A program made the position numbers and the translations under genes. Under the pieces are notes generated by a model. It did no database searches and was not told the DNA's origin. It worked only from the letters and a program-made list of their open reading frames with translations. From Eledone cirrhosa (lineage: Eukaryota; Mollusca; Cephalopoda; Octopoda; Eledonidae), in the NCBI GenBank assembly GCA_964016885.1, contig OZ024743.1, positions 339,629,907 through 339,693,906 of the forward strand: a DNA stretch of 64,000 bases, in the 5' to 3' direction. Positions 11,497-22,891 of this stretch are shown piece by piece; position 1 is the stretch's first letter; each line of letters opens with the position of its first letter.

Positions 11497-12262
11497 TCAA
11501 TAGCTAAAGACTGGAGATAAATACAAATAAATTATATATATATATACGTTAGTTATAGCTCTGGTTTATCCGAACTATTGAGCCCTTTGCCACGCATTTC
11601 GAAGATTGTGTTTCGTTATTTCGTGGGCCGAGATTCCGATTCTCGATAATTTATTTGTATTTATCTCCAGTCTTTAGCTATTGATCAGTTCATTTTATTG
11701 ATTTTTTAGTTGATCTTATTGACTGATGAATAGCTCATGTTAATTTTAACCCGTCTGCTGAGAACTCTCATTCGATATGTGATATTTTGTATTTTTACAA
11801 ATATATACACTACTGAATTCATTCGCTTAATATAGGGGTTCCCTCCCTTGCTAGACCCCACGTGGATTTAGTAACGGGTGCCTTTGTATTTTTGAACGAA
11901 TTGCCTGTTGAGAAAGTGGTTTCCTCGTTTATCATTTTACCAGAAGTCAGATATTTTTTATGTAGGCTGACGGTAACTGATTTAGGAACCGCAGAAACCA
12001 AAAAGCTAGAATTTTACATCCTTCTAGCGGGTCCGGGTAAGATTTTTCATTCATTTTATTTATTATTTGTATGACCCGAATTTTCCTGGTCGTTTTTTCG
12101 GCTGTGCGAATGATTTTAAGCATTGTCTCTATGTGTTGGTATTTAAACATTAGTTGTAGCTCTGGTTTATCCAAACTATTGAGCCCTTTGCCACGCATTT
12201 CGAAGATTGAGTTTCGTTATTTCGTGGGCCGAGATTCCGATTCTCGATAATTTATTTATATA
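11497..12262. repeat. Terminal-repeat pieces of an unidentified element
   Basis: Two structures overlap. A 38 bp inverted pair, 11497-11534 and 11647-11684 (contains 'TAGCTAAAGACTGGAG'), encloses about 110 bp. A roughly 115 bp segment of that spacer ('GTAGCTCTGGTTTATCC' to 'CCGATTCTCGATAATTTATT') is repeated directly at 12145-12258. The unique 12 kb centre has a few short open frames with no similarity I recognise. It looks like the ends of a retroelement, possibly Penelope-like. Confidence 0.5.
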
Positions 12263-13285
12263 TATATATCCTTTCTCCACACTCACTCATCCCACTAACA
12301 CCCCTACTAATACACACACACACCCTCCTCACTCCAACTTTCACACCTACCCATCCTCGCCCCTTTACCATTCCACCCGACTGCTGCTATGCCCTCTGAC
12401 CACCTCCCGGCACAAACAGACACACAGCACTCCCACCACCTTGACCACTTCCTGTTGCGCGCGCACCCCACATCTCTCCTCTTCCGACCATCTCTTCATG
12501 GAATACTCGTATGTGGAACTTGACCACCGTGGAATCTACTACCATCATAGGAGTTTACCAACATTTCAACCACATCCTCTTACGGAATCACCTATATAAC
12601 TCACCCACACACACCCAAAAAAACATTTTTTCTCCCACACGCCACCTACACCCACAACACGCTTAAACCCCACACACACGTGCTTTCCACCACATGTTTA
12701 CACCTTCAGCCTCCGGATTCCTCTCCCCCACCCCTCTATCCACACACGCACACAAACTCCGACCTACGCCCCACCCCACACACACACCTCTTCCTGAACA
12801 TGCAATCCCGTTCTTCCCCCAACCCTTGCTTTCACATACACACACACACACACACACACACGTACACCTACACACACCACCTTCACCCTCCCCGCTCGGA
12901 CACCCCGTCTCCCTCTCCCCACTCCACCCGCCACCACCCCTACACACCCCACACCCTTCCACCACCTGTTTTACCCCTTTTTAATTTCAGTTTATTTTGA
13001 TCATGCTTTTATATTATATTTATTTTTATTTTATTTCATTTTATTTTGATCATGCTTTATCTTTATTTTTATTTTTAATTTCATTCGCACCGTTTCCTCC
13101 CACCCCCTTTTCGCTATATGTCTCTCCACCACTCCCCTACACACCCTTTGAACTCTCTTCCCACACACTTCTCACCTGAGGAAGGGCTTATGCCCGAAAC
13201 GTCGTTCCCCACCACCACCCCACTCGTGAAATTAATAAACATTCGTTGTACTGCCTCTCTGTTTTGTTCCTGTTCAAATTTTTCC
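12263..13285 (+). repeat. C/A- and C/T-rich element end with hammerhead motif
   Basis: Strongly pyrimidine/CA-rich sequence with (CA)n near 12836-12862 and A/T-rich patches at 12975-13085. It ends in a hammerhead-like motif and the segment 'GTGAAATTAATAAACATTCG' before a TA tract. The composition, ribozyme and flanking TA microsatellites suggest a Penelope-type terminal repeat. Proline/serine-rich open frames through it are compositional. Confidence 0.5.
13174..13206 (+). ncRNA. Minimal hammerhead ribozyme-like motif
   Basis: Core CTGAGGA (13176-13182), stem II GGGC-TTAT-GCCC (13184-13195, preceded by one extra A), GAAA (13196-13199), then CGTC. The stem III region ACGT is self-complementary without a loop, so it could form only between two RNAs, the dimeric arrangement reported for metazoan Penelope hammerheads. 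Stem I is only about 2 bp. Confidence 0.6.

Positions 13286-13319
<34 letters not shown>
13286..13319. repeat. (TA)n microsatellite
   Basis: Pure TA tract bordering the preceding element end. Confidence 0.9.
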
Positions 13320-13321
<2 letters not shown>

Positions 13322-13954
13322 TTATCTCCTAATATATTCAATGAATAGCTTGAATAACTGGCAATGGTTTTTACTCCAATTCATATGTAAAGGAAATTCC
13401 TAGTTAAGTATTTATTATATATTCTGTGAAATAAAAATAATTTCCAATAAGAAAACCAGCGAAGCTGCCAGAATTGGCTACGGTTTACATACATAAAGCT
13501 AATTGATTAATATGATGATAGGAAGCCAATTTTCTCGACTAGAATAGCGAAAAATATTGAATTATTCGTGAAGATAACGATATAATCATGACAAAATTGA
13601 TAATTACCAAAAAATATCATTAGCAACATTAAAATAATCAATACTGATGATACGAAATCGATACCAATATTATGCAAATCTCATTTCTACAGAATAAACC
13701 GTTAGGAACGCTTCTTTGAGAGATAAATTCTTAAAACAATATAGTAATATAGAAAATAAAAGACGGATGGTCATTGTTAGTGTTCTTTTGATCAAAGTTT
13801 GCTCGATCAAGGATAACTTGGGGCTAAACAACAGCAATAATTAAAAATATGAGATATTTTTACCTCTTAAAGGGGAGATTAATTTGGGGTATTATTAAAA
13901 GATATCAATTTATTGAAATAAACATGTAAGAAATTGAAATTAGGAAAATCATGG
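13320..13954. other. No gene seen
   Basis: AT-rich sequence without recognised coding or repeat structure. Confidence 0.6.
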
Positions 13955-14370
13955 TGGTAACTCAGGTACAATCGTGGTGGCAACACATGAAATTGGCTTC
14001 GTAGCTATATGACTCCGGGTTCGATCCCACTGCGCAGCACTTTCTACCATATTCTCTACTTAATTTAGACAAGGTGATGTAGTGGACAGCATATAGAATC
14101 ATTCATTCTACTGTGGCGAATTGGTAGAGGCGTTAGAATGTCGGACGAAATACTTTGCAGTTTTTATTCAGGCTCCTTGTATCTGCGTTCAAATTCAACC
14201 GAAATCAACTCTGACATTCATCCTTCCGTTGTCGATATACAGAGTACCAGTATAGTGAAGTAGGCTGGTGAAGTTGTTGCTTTGCGGTATTTGTTCCGAT
14301 CCTTTGTTCTGAATTCAAATTTCAGCGCCTTGGTCTACCTGAATGGCAGACTTAATCCGTAACCTGTTTA
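13955..14370 (+). mobile_element. Cluster of three old tRNA-like SINE fragments
   Basis: About 13955-14045 has the B-box-like 'GGGTTCGATCCCACTGC'. About 14100-14260 has an A-box-like 'GGCGAATTGGTAGAGGCG' and B-box-like 'GCGTTCAAATTCAACC', followed by a diverged core. About 14262-14370 has a further diverged B-box segment 'GAATTCAAATTTCAGCG'. All are partial. Confidence 0.5.
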
Positions 14371-15224
14371 ATACCACCATCTAATATTTGGGTGCCTTTA
14401 GCAGAATCCACTCTGTTGCAAGCATTCGGACTAAGTCTTCAGTTTGAAAATACTCTTCTCCCTTCTCCCTCGGTGGTTCTGAAACGGGTCATGGGAATCG
14501 CATTTTCTCCTGACTAACAGATAAACCAACGCCTCTTCTTGACGAGTAAAACATACACCTAGTGTTTAACATAATATTGAATGAAGGGTTCCGACCACAT
14601 CAACATATAAATATAACCTACAACTAGATAGGACCAAGGCCTAAATCAGATGCTATTGTTAGTGAAAACAATTAAAGACTTTGATTTGGATATGGAAGTA
14701 GGAACAGCTTGCAATTGACCTCTCTTCCAAAACTATTGGAATATTTGCTCAAGTAAGGCCTTCAACTAAGAGCTACTGATTTTCTTGTCTCTTATTACGA
14801 TGTTGTGCATATTTACCGGAGCTATTTAAACTATACAGAAACAAGCTCAAACTTTTCTTTCTCAAAATGGGGGCCAATTCAGTAAAGGAAAAATATAGTG
14901 GAATGGTTGCGAGACACCAGTATATTGCTGTAGTGTTATTTTCTATCAACTGCAAGAAGAATGAAAGAGCAATGTCATTCTAGGATGGTGAACCAGGTCA
15001 GGTCGAAACTAAATGCATGAATCCACTCAAAACTGTTTCAACTATCTTCCTGCCAGTAAACGGTAAAACGAAGAATATGGTGTATCTGGAAGATTTTCTA
15101 CTGTTTTATTTTTGTGTTTTTTTCACACACACATACCAAGGTCTCGCCTCATAATGTAAAACATCCAATACAGTCATTTTCTTTTTTACTTGTCTTCTCT
15201 TATAATCTGTTTACCCGAACGAAT
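14371..15224. other. No gene seen
   Basis: Short unrelated open frames only. No repeat family recognised. Confidence 0.6.
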
Positions 15225-15595
15225 CTGGGTACGTCAGCTAGTTTACTATAATCTTGAGTCCACCCATGCCTTATGGGGGAAACTGGATAAACGGAAACTG
15301 TTTGGAAAGACTGTACCTGTAATTCAAAGCCCCAGCCTTGTTACACACTGTGTCACGCTGACCTTTCCTAAGAATTACATTAAGGTCCTGTGTTCGACTC
15401 CGTTGCGTGATATCTTGGGCATGTGCCGTTTACCATAGTTTCCAGTCAACTCATACTTTGTGAGTTAAATTGGGTAGACGGAAACTGTTTGGAAGCCTGT
15501 TTGATAGACTGTACTGTAATTCCAAGAGCCAGCTTTGTCACACGCTGTGTGACGCTAAATTTCCTCGAGGATTACTTTAACTGTATACGTCCATT
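15225..15595. repeat. Diverged tandem duplication of about 190 bp
   Basis: The segment with 'GGAAACTGTTTGGAAAGACTG' type sequence and 'GTTACACACTGTGTCACGCTGA' type hairpin (about 15285-15385) recurs as 'GGAAACTGTTTGGAAGCCTG' and 'GTCACACGCTGTGTGACGC' (about 15478-15555). Read on the minus strand the hairpin resembles stem II of the PLE-1 hammerhead, but the catalytic core is lost. A tRNA-like 'GTGTTCGACTCCGTTGCG' lies at about 15391-15408. Confidence 0.5.
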
Positions 15596-15866
15596 TTACG
15601 AGTATGCGATTTCGTTGATCGAACAACTGGAACACTCATCGTCGAAACCGACAGAGATCCATTCCTGCCTATTAATATATCAATACGGCATAACATGTCT
15701 CAGATGATGGTTTTGGGATCGTTGCCTTAAAATGGCTGTTTTACACGACACATACATCAACTAAATGGCTTTTATCTAACTAAGATATTACAGCATGTAA
15801 TTCGATAAATAAGCTATTCAACTGCACAAAACGATTCACCTGATGACAGCTTTTGATTAATTCCTG

Positions 15867-15870
15867 CACA

Positions 15871-15901
<31 letters not shown>

Positions 15902-16050
15902 GGGAGAGAAGAGAGAAAGGGAGGAATGTTATGGGAAAGGAGAGAGATGTGTAGCAAAATTGTTAAATACAGTCTTGTGGTAACAACAAACTCAATAGCC
16001 GCATCATAAAAATAGCAACTGAAAAAAAAAGGAGAAAAATAGAACGGATA

Positions 16051-16093
<43 letters not shown>

Positions 16094-16200
16094 CGACGAT
16101 GATGATGATGATGATGATGATGTTGATGTTGACGACGACGACGACGATGATGATGATGATGGTAATGACGATGATGATGGTGATGATCATGATAAGGGTG
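15867..16200. repeat. (CA)n/(GA)n and (GAT)n microsatellites
   Basis: A CA tract and GA tract at 15867-15930, and a long GAT/GAC trinucleotide tract at 16050-16190. Met-rich and His-rich frames here are repeat translations. Confidence 0.9.
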
Positions 16201-16402
16201 ATAAGGAGGAGGAGTAGAAGTATTGTGGTGATGACAGAAGATCGTTGTAAATACTGCTTTCGGTTTTATCCAAAAGAAAACAAGTGTACTTTGAGATAAA
16301 CGATTTTGCAGATTTTCTATCAACACATTAACTCATCAGTCGCTTTTTTTCTTATGCACCTCCTAGCTGTTGCTCTCCCGCGCTCTCTCTCTATGTATGC
16401 AT

Positions 16403-17044
<642 letters not shown>

Positions 17045-17159
17045 AGAATTAGTATATCTAGTAACATATATATACACAGATGCATACTTATGTTAGCAAA
17101 TATATAGGTTTTGTCTTAATAACTATGTGGTTCAATGCATGGGTAGCAGAACAATAATA

Positions 17160-17761
<602 letters not shown>

Positions 17762-17890
17762 AGTTATATTTAATTTGTTGGGATACAACAAGCAAATATT
17801 TTTATAACTAATATAAAGCACTCAACAAATTATTGGAGTAAAAATACAATATATTAACAAATGGAAACTATATTTATAAAACCATATTTA

Positions 17891-17951
17891 TTTCATTATA
17901 CATATTTCAAGGACACCAAAGCAAATTATGGTGCGCTTTCATCAGATACTA
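17891..17951 (-). ncRNA. Hammerhead ribozyme-like motif (left arm)
   Basis: Minus-strand core CTGATGA (17945-17939), a long stem II ending in CTT, and GAAA (17908-17905). It mirrors the fold in the right arm, but its outer stem I has mismatches. Confidence 0.5.
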
Positions 17952-18086
17952 ATTTCATTAGACACTAATTTGCATAATAGACCAATAATAAAATTAGTAA
18001 CCCCACTATCCGGGAGCTTCCAACCGACATGGTCGCATTCTTTAAGGGTATGTCAATATTTGTTTATAAAACTGATCTATGTTATA

Positions 18087-18147
18087 TTTTATCTGATGAA
18101 AGCGCACCATAATTTTCTTTGGTGTCCTTGAAATATGTATAATGAAA
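18087..18147 (+). ncRNA. Hammerhead ribozyme-like motif (right arm)
   Basis: Stem I TTTTAT (18087-18092) with ATGAAA (18142-18147, one G-U pair); core CTGATGA (18093-18099); stem II built from AAG/CTT and CACCA/TGGTG; GAAA (18130-18133); short stem III ATA/TAT; cleavage position A18141. All conserved core bases are present. Confidence 0.65.
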
Positions 18148-18187
18148 TAAATATGGTTTTATAAATATAGTTTCCATTTGTTAATAT

Positions 18188-18190
<3 letters not shown>

Positions 18191-18241
<51 letters not shown>

Positions 18242-18258
18242 CACACACACACACACAC

Positions 18259-18315
<57 letters not shown>
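18191..18315. repeat. (TA)n/(CA)n microsatellite
   Basis: TA tracts on both sides of a short CA tract. Confidence 0.95.
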
Positions 18316-18316
<1 letters not shown>

Positions 18317-18364
18317 GTAATCTGAGTTTTTCGAATATTAATAATAACATTCCTAATTTTAAGA

Positions 18365-18565
18365 GGCCTCAATTTTATAGCCATGTCAGTAGAATGAACA
18401 TTTCATTCTTGCTCTTGTGCTGGCATGCGAACCTAACTGCAGACACTAATGTTTCTGGGTATCACGCTTCATCAGTACAGATCACTGTTCACCTGCAATT
18501 ATGCAAACATGTCTCAATTTTATAGCCATGTCAGTAGAATGAACACTTCATTCTTGCTCTTATAT
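18365..18565 (+). repeat. Direct repeat of about 50 bp
   Basis: 'CAATTTTATAGCCATGTCAG' plus 'TAGAATGAACATTTCATTC' at about 18369-18416 recurs at 18514-18562 with one or two differences; the intervening sequence is unique. Confidence 0.6.
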
Positions 18566-18570
18566 ATATA

Positions 18571-18990
18571 TTAGTGCTGCGAAAACTGAGACACTCGTTC
18601 GCTCAAGGAATCCTGCACAGTGCAGTCTACATGGGAGTGGAGTTCCACTGAATCAGGTGGAGAAGTTCAAGTACTTCGGGCCGTGTTAATGAGTGGTAGA
18701 AGCCAGGAGGTTGAATTAAGTGCAAGAATTGTAGGAGCTGTTGTAGTAATGTTCCAGCTTCAACATTCGGTAATTAGAAGAGAGGTAGAGGTAAAAGCCA
18801 AACTCACTATCTTCAATTCGGTATTCGTGCTAACCCTTACTTATGGTCATGAATCTTGGGTAATGACCGAAAGAATACGATCGCGAATATAAGTATCCGA
18901 AACGGGGTTCCTCCAAAGGGTCTTTAGAGTAACGTTACTCGTTATAATGAATAGATCGGAGATCAGAGAGACACTCCAGGTAGAGACGCT
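18571..18990 (+). pseudogene. Decayed LINE RT C-terminal fragment (family A, copy 2)
   Basis: Reads as the C-terminal part of the family seen at 575-2055: 'SRNPAQCSLHGSGVPLNQVE', then 'KLTIFNSVFVLTLTYGHESW' and 'VMTER', then a broken continuation. Stops and frameshifts are present and the 3' end is cut by a TA/TG-rich stretch. Confidence 0.75.
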
Positions 18991-19109
18991 CATAATATAT
19001 GTGTATATATATACATGTACGCATACGCACACACGTGAAACTAATATTAACATTTTGCACTGACTCTTCGCTTCCACGTTTTTTTTTTGTTTTTTTGTTT
19101 ACTGTCTCA

Positions 19110-19111
<2 letters not shown>

Positions 19112-19169
<58 letters not shown>

Positions 19170-19351
19170 TATTTAAATCAGGTGACAACAAAGGATGATA
19201 TTTCGAATCATCTCATTAACATCTACAGACATTTCAACTTCAATGTTACCAGGTAACACCAAAGTATCCTCAGGACATTAATGTAGGAGTTGGAGGATGC
19301 AAATCGCAAAGAAAAAACGAGAATTCATAAATAATATATAAGTATTCATCT

Positions 19352-19401
<50 letters not shown>
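19112..19401. repeat. (TA)n microsatellites flanking a short unique segment
   Basis: TA tracts at 19112-19168 and 19354-19400. The unique segment between them carries a hammerhead-like motif. Confidence 0.85.
19215..19285 (-). ncRNA. Possible hammerhead ribozyme-like motif
   Basis: On the minus strand: CTGAGGA (19273-19267), a long stem II whose inner part is TGTTACC/GGTAACA, then GAAA (19235-19232). Stem I and III can only be drawn with several wobble pairs, so the call is weak. Confidence 0.35.
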
Positions 19402-19406
<5 letters not shown>

Positions 19407-19460
19407 GTGAGGTTTTTTTTACAAAATGAAAAATAACCGAGGTGTCCTACACGAGTGGAA

Positions 19461-19728
19461 GTATAAAGAAAAGGGGATGAAATCGAAAATGCAACTGAAG
19501 TCTTATTTTTTTAAAAAATATATATATTTATTTGGTTCCTTTACCGGTTTCGCAGTTCTTCTGCTTTTCAAAAGGTGAGTTGAGATGGAGGGTCTGTGGT
19601 TTTTCTCACATCTGGTTGGTCTCTAAATGTTACTTGTTTTATATGGAAAAAGTGGCTCGAAAACCAGGTTTTTCGAGAAGTAATTTGATTGGTTTGTCAA
19701 TAATTATAATAAATTTCGCGCCAGTTCG
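19461..19728 (+). repeat. PLE-2 left terminal inverted repeat
   Basis: Inverted partner of 24035-24317. It includes 'TTTGGTTCCTTTACCGG' and the minus-strand hammerhead-like motif. Confidence 0.85.
19538..19575 (-). ncRNA. Hammerhead-like motif with U3/A8 core (PLE-2, sense strand)
   Basis: In the element's sense strand: stem I CCTT/AAGG; core TTGAAAA (19571-19565), i.e. C3 to U and G8 to A together; stem II GCAG-AAGAA-CTGC; GAAA (19551-19548); then CCGGT followed by A. The stem III segment ACCGGT is a 6-nt palindrome without a loop, so it fits the dimeric minimal hammerhead design. Confidence 0.55.
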
Positions 19729-20085
19729 CGTTACAATAGTTCTTCAAATAAGAGAGGGGGGTTGTCACAGGTTGTTTTTTCATATATGAGTGTTTGAATT
19801 TCTTTTTACTTGAAAAAATGAGGCTCACGAAGGCTTTTTTTTTTGTTGGTTATAAATGAAATTTGGCTGTCACGTGAACAAGTTTTCATTACATTTTTGC
19901 GCCCTTATTTGGAAAACTATTCTGTAGTCTTTATAGTGAATGTTATGACAATGGAGAGATAGTGGTCAAGGGAAAAGGGATTGGGAGAAATGTTCTGGTT
20001 CAGTGAATATGGCCAGCTGTCAGAGTTCAGGTGTCAGAGTTCAGATTTTCTATTGAGACTGAAGATATGTGTTTATTTGTGTGCT

Positions 20086-20118
<33 letters not shown>

Positions 20119-20602
20119 ATGTGTGTATTGGAAGATGATTCTATTAGTAGAGATGGGGGAGGGAGTTGTGTGTGTGTGTATATGGGTGTTATGTGTGTGT
20201 GTGCGAGTATGTTAGATAGAGAGAATATATATTTTGTGTGTGTGTATATATATATATGTGTGTAGGAAAGTGGTTCTATTAGTAGAAATGGGGAGGGTGT
20301 TGTAGGTGTGGGGGTTGTTATGTGTGTGTATGGGTGTTATGTGTGTGGGAGTATGGTTAGCATGTTAAGATGAAGAGAATATATATATATATATTGTGTG
20401 TGTATGTGTGTGTGTAGGAAAATGATTCCTTTAGTAGGAATATTTTTGAATGAACATATTTTCCTGACTTTTTCGTGTTTGCTGTTGTATTGCCAGTGCA
20501 AACGTATGTTTAAGGTTTATTTAGTTCGGGTTTTTATTTTCTAAAGTAGAAGGTGTTATGTGTGTGTGTGTATGTCATATTGTGGTGTTGACATAATGTA
20601 TA
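19729..20602 (-). other. PLE-2 3' untranslated region with TG-rich tandem repeats
   Basis: Non-coding. At 20100-20440 a roughly 135-140 bp unit (TG-rich, with 'GATTCTATTAGTAGA' or 'GGTTCTATTAGTAGA') occurs about 2.3 times. Confidence 0.65.
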
Positions 20603-22891
20603 TTAAACCTTATTTAATGTTGGTCTATATTTTTGAATAAACATATTTTCCTTATTTATTCGCATTTGTTCTGTTGTATTGTTAGCGCAAAGGTAAAATG
20701 GGAAGACTTGGAATTTGGGTGTCTTATTACTTGCGCAAATGTCTAGATATGCACTTAGTGGTATCTGTCTCGTGGTTGGATCTCGTAATTGTTGGCGATG
20801 AACTGTCATTCTGTTTCTGAGTGTGAGTTTAGTTTGTCCTATATAATCTTCATTGCATCCTTTACATTTAATGGCATAAATTAGATTTTTTGATGAGCAA
20901 GTGAAGTGATTTTTTACAGTAAAATTTTGTCCTGATTTAAATGTATACGTGTTGCCTTCAATGAGGTGAGTGCAGGTTCCACAATTAGAGCGACCACATT
21001 TTTTGATACTTGGTTGTGGGTTTGTGGTAGGTAATTTGGCATTGGTGAGTAATGTTTTCAGTGATTTTGGTTGTCTTTTGCTTTTGATTATGTTGTGTGT
21101 TTCAAGGGCTTTTTTCATTCTTGGGTTTTGTTTTAGTAGTGGGATGTTATTGTGAATAGTGTTGTAAGCTTCCGCATTTCTTGGGTTGTGTGTTGAGATA
21201 TATGATAGAATATTGGACGTACCTTGAATTTGTTTCTGTTTCCGTAATTCATCAATGCCTATTGCTTTAGCCCTTTCTATTCCATTATTTATTAGTAATA
21301 GTGGGTACTCTCTCTCAAGTAGAATTTCCTTTAATTCTTGAAGTCTTTTATTTCGCGTTTCATAATTGGAGACAATTGTGCAAATTCTTTTTGCTAGGTT
21401 AAAAGGAATGTTCGTCTTCGTGTGCTTTGGATGGTTGGAGGTGAATAGCAGATATTGTTTGGAATCTGTTGGTTTGTAGTGTATGTCAGTTTCGATATTT
21501 GTGTCTTTTTTTGTGATTAAGATGTCCAGAAATGGGAGTTGATCTTGGCTGTATTCCATTGTGAATTGGATGTGATTATTGATGCCGTTTATTAAGTTTT
21601 TGAAATCCTTCAGTTGGTCGAGTGTGTGGGACCAAAGAATGAGGCAATCATCCAAGTAGCGTTTCCAATTCTCTGATAAATATTTGTGGAAGTTCAATCC
21701 GTATTTTGATTTGGACTGTTCATATATCTGGACTTCTAAGTATGCCATGACTAAGTTGGCATAAGTTGGAGCGGCTTTTGTGCCCATCGCAGTCCCCGAT
21801 ATTTGCTTGTAAGTATTGCCATCGAAATCAAAAAAGTTGTTCTGTAGGATGATGAAGCTTTTTTCTATTCTGTCAGGTATCTCATTGGGATATTTCTCTA
21901 GCCAGAATCCTATTGCTTCTAGTCCGTATTGTTGTGGGATCGTTGTGTAGAGATTCACTACATCGAAAGACACAATAATAGTGTCGTTGTTGACATGTTT
22001 GGGGAGGTGGTTTAAGAGGTCCAGATCGTCTCTTACAAGGCTTGGTATGTGTTTCAGTATTGGTTTCAGTAGTATGTCTATAAAGTTGCTCAATCTGTGT
22101 GTTTCACATTGTGGGCCCGCTACAATTGGTCTTAATTTAAGGTCTGTGGGGTATTGTGTGTTCACGCAGGCTGAGGTGGATTGTTTACAGGCATCGTTGA
22201 TTATTTTACATTTGTGGATCTTCGGAAGTCCGTAAAGGTTGCTGGTTTTGTATTCAAAATTTGTTAAATAATCGCGTTCCTTTTTAGTTAGGTCTTCCTG
22301 GTATCGATAAATCAGTGTGTTTAATTTGGTCATTATTTTTGATTGCTGGTAGTTTTTTACTCTTTCATAGTAATTAGCATTTTGTAAGAGAGAGAACATA
22401 GAATTTTTATATTTTTCAGCCTCCATAATGACAACAGTACTTCCCTTGTCCGCTTCCTTAATTACAATGTCCGGATTGTTTTTTAGTTCATGGATAATCT
22501 CCCATTCCCTTCGACTTGTGTTGGGTTTGGGTTTAGGTTGCGGTAGTTCATGGTATGGGAAGGTAGCTATGTGGTCACAAAATTTGTCCAGAACTCTGTT
22601 TCTACCTTTTGTTGGGTTGTAGCTGCTTTTATTCCGTACAATTGATTCGTCGTTATTCTCCTTGTCAAAGAATTCCTCTGTGAGACGTAATTTTCTACAG
22701 AAGTGTGAGATATCGTCATTTATCTCGTTGGGGTTAGGATATTGTGGTGTTGGTGTGAATTTCAGACCTTTGGAGAGAATTTTTACTTGTTGGGCTGAGA
22801 GGTTTGTATTTGAAATGTTAATTATTTTCGGTTTTTCAAAATCGGTTTGTGCCACCGGGTGTCGTGAGTCCTGTAGCCTTGGTCTAAAAAA
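20603..22891 (-). CDS. PLE-2 ORF2: Penelope-type reverse transcriptase with GIY-YIG endonuclease
   Basis: 762 codons without a stop, counted from the proposed frameshift site at 22891; numbering here is from the GTG at 22855. The N-terminus 'QQVKILSKGLKFTPTP' is typical of PLE RTs. The RT core shows 'KEADKGSTVVIM' (about 133-144), 'NLYGLPKIHK', 'LRPIVAGP', motif A 'VSFDVVNLYTTIP' (about 320), motif B 'GTAMGTKAAPTYANL' (about 380) and the catalytic 'RYLDDCLILW' (about 425), then 'PFLDILITK' in the thumb. A Cys-rich linker 'CGRSNCGTCTH' precedes the GIY-YIG domain ('LIYAIKCKGCNEDYIGQTKL', about 665-685), with 'RNRMTVHRQQ' after it. There is no ATG near the start, and a stop lies eight codons upstream of the slippery site, so translation probably depends on -1 frameshifting from ORF1. 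The reaction is target-primed reverse transcription after nicking by the nuclease. Confidence 0.9.
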   Translation of the reverse strand, partial: FFRPRLQDSRHPVAQTDFEKPKIINISNTNLSAQQVKILSKGLKFTPTPQYPNPNEINDDISHFCRKLRLTEEFFDKENNDESIVRNKSSYNPTKGRNRVLDKFCDHIATFPYHELPQPKPKPNTSRREWEIIHELKNNPDIVIKEADKGSTVVIMEAEKYKNSMFSLLQNANYYERVKNYQQSKIMTKLNTLIYRYQEDLTKKERDYLTNFEYKTSNLYGLPKIHKCKIINDACKQSTSACVNTQYPTDLKLRPIVAGPQCETHRLSNFIDILLKPILKHIPSLVRDDLDLLNHLPKHVNNDTIIVSFDVVNLYTTIPQQYGLEAIGFWLEKYPNEIPDRIEKSFIILQNNFFDFDGNTYKQISGTAMGTKAAPTYANLVMAYLEVQIYEQSKSKYGLNFHKYLSENWKRYLDDCLILWSHTLDQLKDFKNLINGINNHIQFTMEYSQDQLPFLDILITKKDTNIETDIHYKPTDSKQYLLFTSNHPKHTKTNIPFNLAKRICTIVSNYETRNKRLQELKEILLEREYPLLLINNGIERAKAIGIDELRKQKQIQGTSNILSYISTHNPRNAEAYNTIHNNIPLLKQNPRMKKALETHNIIKSKRQPKSLKTLLTNAKLPTTNPQPSIKKCGRSNCGTCTHLIEGNTYTFKSGQNFTVKNHFTCSSKNLIYAIKCKGCNEDYIGQTKLTLRNRMTVHRQQLRDPTTRQIPLSAYLDICASNKTPKFQVFPFYLCANNTTEQMRINKENMFIQKYRPTLNKV

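Larger units (their letters stand above)
17846..18191. mobile_element. Inverted-repeat element carrying two hammerhead folds
   Basis: Arms 17846-17947 and 18090-18191 are about 102 bp near-perfect inverted copies ('ACAATATATTAACAAATGG' at the outer edges, 'TATGGTGCGCTTTCATCAG' at the inner edge). The 140 bp centre has no coding capacity. The right arm abuts a (TA)n tract. The layout of two inverted terminal repeats with a ribozyme in each arm is like a stripped-down Penelope-type element. Confidence 0.7.

Noticed and set aside
16051..16299. Met/Asp/His-rich frames over the (GAT)n tract
   Set aside because: Trinucleotide repeat translation.
22853..22855. GTG as the start of PLE-2 ORF2
   Set aside because: GTG initiation is unlikely in a eukaryote; the -1 frameshift signal explains the frame better.
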